In this document: piece after piece, positions 62,704 to 64,000 of the stretch
Layout: each line of letters begins with the position of its first letter
Position numbering within the stretch: the first letter of the stretch is position 1
Assembly (NCBI GenBank): GCA_965601485.1
Contig: OZ271846.1
Span: 1,426,001-1,490,000, forward strand
From: Methylotenera_A aquatica
GTDB lineage: Bacteria; Pseudomonadota; Gammaproteobacteria; Burkholderiales; Methylophilaceae
Direction of reading: 5' to 3'
Length of the DNA stretch: 64,000 nucleotides
The notes under the pieces: model-generated
What the model saw: only the letters and a program-made list of their open reading frames with translations
The model's database searches: none
What the model was told of the DNA's origin: nothing
Made by a program: the position numbers and the translations under genes

Positions 62704-63852
62704 ATGGAAAATGCAGCCGAAGCACCTAAAAAGAAAAAAGGCGTAGCACTAGCTGGGGTCACTGCAGGCAACACAGCGATATGCACGGTAGGCCACACAG
62801 GAAACGATTTGCACTACCGCGGTTACGATATTATTGAACTGGCTAAATTCGCAACTTTTGAAGAAGTAGCTTACTTATTGATTCATGGCGAGTTACCAAA
62901 TAAAGCTCAGTTAACGGCTTACCATGCTAAGTTAAAACAGCTGCGCACGTTGCCTGTTGAGATTAAAACTGTCCTAGAGCAGATCCCTAAAAATACGCAC
63001 CCAATGGACGTAATGCGAACAGCTTGCTCTATGCTGGGTACTTTACAACCCGAAGCTGCTGATCGCAATACACAAGCCGCGAAAGATTTGGGCGATAGGC
63101 TAATTGCGTGTTTTGGCTCTATTTTACTGTACTGGTATCACTTTAGTCACCACGGCAAACGTGCCAATGTAGAAACAGACGATGACAGTATTGCTGCGCA
63201 CTTTCTACATGTACTTCACGGCAAAGTACCTAGTGAGTTACACATTGCAGCCATGAATACATCGCTCGTTCTGTATGCAGAGCATGAATTTAATGCTTCC
63301 ACCTTCACTGCTCGCGTGATTGCTGGCACCCTGTCAGATATCTACAGCTGCGTCACAGGCGCAATTGGTGCACTGCGTGGCGCAAAACATGGCGGAGCAA
63401 ATGAAGCGGCAATGGAAATCATTGAGCGTTACAAAAATGTCGACGAAGCCGAAGCCGATATTTTAGCGCGCATGGCGAAAAAAGAAATCATCATCGGTTT
63501 TGGCCATCCCGTTTACACCATTGCCGACCCAAGAAATGAGTCGATTAAAGAAGTTAGCCGCAAGTTATGTGAAGATAACGGCAATATGACACTTTTTGAA
63601 GTTTCTTCAAGAATCGAAGAGGTGATGTGGCGCGAAAAGAAAATGTTCCCCAACTTAGATTGGTATAGCGCATCTAGCTACCACATGATGGGCATCCCAA
63701 CTGGCATGTTTACACCAATATTCGTCATTTCGCGGACTACAGGCTGGGTTGCACATTTGATTGAGCAACGTATTGATAACAAGATTATTCGCCCAAATGC
63801 GGAATATGTGGGGCCAGATAACAGACCGTATATTAGTCTTGATAAAAGATAA
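62704..63852 (+). CDS. prpC: 2-methylcitrate synthase PrpC
   Basis: A 382-residue citrate-synthase-family enzyme joining propionyl-CoA and oxaloacetate to 2-methylcitrate. The PrpC-type start is VALAGVTAGNTAICTVGHTG then DLHYRGYDI. GALRGAKHGGANEAAM and IIGFGHPVYT hold the catalytic histidines and the Asp lies in a later block. Length matches PrpC (389) rather than GltA (427). A strong GGGAGGAG ribosome site lies just before the ATG. Last gene of the operon. Confidence 0.93.
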   Translation: MENAAEAPKKKKGVALAGVTAGNTAICTVGHTGNDLHYRGYDIIELAKFATFEEVAYLLIHGELPNKAQLTAYHAKLKQLRTLPVEIKTVLEQIPKNTHPMDVMRTACSMLGTLQPEAADRNTQAAKDLGDRLIACFGSILLYWYHFSHHGKRANVETDDDSIAAHFLHVLHGKVPSELHIAAMNTSLVLYAEHEFNASTFTARVIAGTLSDIYSCVTGAIGALRGAKHGGANEAAMEIIERYKNVDEAEADILARMAKKEIIIGFGHPVYTIADPRNESIKEVSRKLCEDNGNMTLFEVSSRIEEVMWREKKMFPNLDWYSASSYHMMGIPTGMFTPIFVISRTTGWVAHLIEQRIDNKIIRPNAEYVGPDNRPYISLDKR

Positions 63853-63874
63853 CCAAACTTAACCAGTTGCGTTT

Positions 63875-63897
63875 AATTGCTTTAGCAATTCATTTTT
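63875..63897 (+). terminator. Probable terminator after prpC
   Basis: AATTGC (63875-63880) and GCAATT (63885-63890) pair across TTTA, followed by CATTTTT to 63897. It lies 23 bases after the prpC stop and next to a palindromic repeat. Confidence 0.6.
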
Positions 63898-63900
63898 AAA

Positions 63901-64000
63901 GATGAAGTGCAAGGCGAAAGCAGCGCAAAAACCGCAATGTACATAAGCTTGAAAGGTAAAGTACATGAGGATTTTGAGCGCTGTTTAATTAAACACTTGC
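63901..64000. repeat. Dispersed palindromic repeat, TGTAC-core copy at the right edge
   Basis: GCGCAAAAACC (63923-63933) pairs with GGATTTTGAGCGC (63969-63981) with small gaps. ATGTAC (63938-63943) and GTACAT (63961-63966) form the inner stem. The outer arm GAAGTGCAAGGCG resembles the 51.55 kb copy. It may continue past the window. Confidence 0.6.

Overview
This window looks like chromosomal DNA of a low-GC betaproteobacterium, most likely a Methylophilaceae member close to Methylotenera. The inference rests on a methylcitric-acid-cycle cluster next to sdh, acnB and class I fumarase genes, the betaproteobacterial pilGHIJ order, a PEP-CTERM remnant, and uvrC-pgsA-tRNA synteny. It is an assignment by gene content, not by marker phylogeny.

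Layout. 1-3.6 kb holds the Pil-Chp chemosensory operon for type IV pili (pilG, pilH, pilI, pilJ and the 5' end of the CheA-like kinase), with a divergent FIST sensor gene. 5-16.4 kb holds housekeeping genes: tpx, a MazG-like pyrophosphohydrolase, rlmL, a spermidine-synthase-like gene, an RNB nuclease, a CobW-type GTPase, a TonB-like membrane protein and hrpA. 16.4-24.9 kb is gene-poor and visibly decaying. It holds a PEP-CTERM pseudogene, a nonsense-broken small exported protein and two collapsed GGDEF genes, among the intact methyltransferase, DUF2490, rbgA and nucleotidyl cyclase genes. 24.9-30 kb carries rep, uup, tRNA-Arg(CCT), a membrane-anchored peroxiredoxin and a lipoprotein. 30.2-38.2 kb is a two-partner secretion locus (tpsA adhesin and tpsB transporter). 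It sits between tRNA-Cys and tRNA-Leu and so splits a tRNA-Gly/Cys/Leu cluster that is contiguous in other proteobacteria. Next to tRNA-Leu is what looks like the leader of a lost integrase. 38.5-44 kb holds tRNA-Cys, tRNA-Gly, pgsA, uvrC, a tautomerase, a CDF transporter, rlmJ and a YqhA-family gene.

44.0-57.7 kb is a minus-strand run of closely spaced C4-acid genes: malic enzyme, sdhC-D-A-B-E, a CitE-like lyase, an acyl-CoA ligase, class I fumarase, an EF-hand protein, acnB and a DUF2914 membrane protein. A GntR/UTRA regulator follows. Divergently, 58.8-63.9 kb carries CitE-like lyase, mesaconyl-CoA-hydratase-like MaoC protein, second CitE-like lyase, prpB and prpC. Read together, the two arms could turn a C5 or branched CoA ester into glyoxylate plus propionyl-CoA. 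They could then burn propionyl-CoA through methylcitrate to pyruvate and succinate, and return succinate through fumarate and malate to pyruvate. No 2-methylcitrate dehydratase (PrpD or AcnD/PrpF) is visible.

A dispersed palindromic repeat family, with cores of the type TGTAC/GTACA or ATATG/ATATG, occurs at about 19.94, 39.56, 51.55 and 63.90 kb. No CRISPR array, intact insertion sequence or prophage was seen. The most interesting items are the propionyl-CoA-generating cluster, the adhesin island that splits the tRNA cluster, and the palindromic repeat family.
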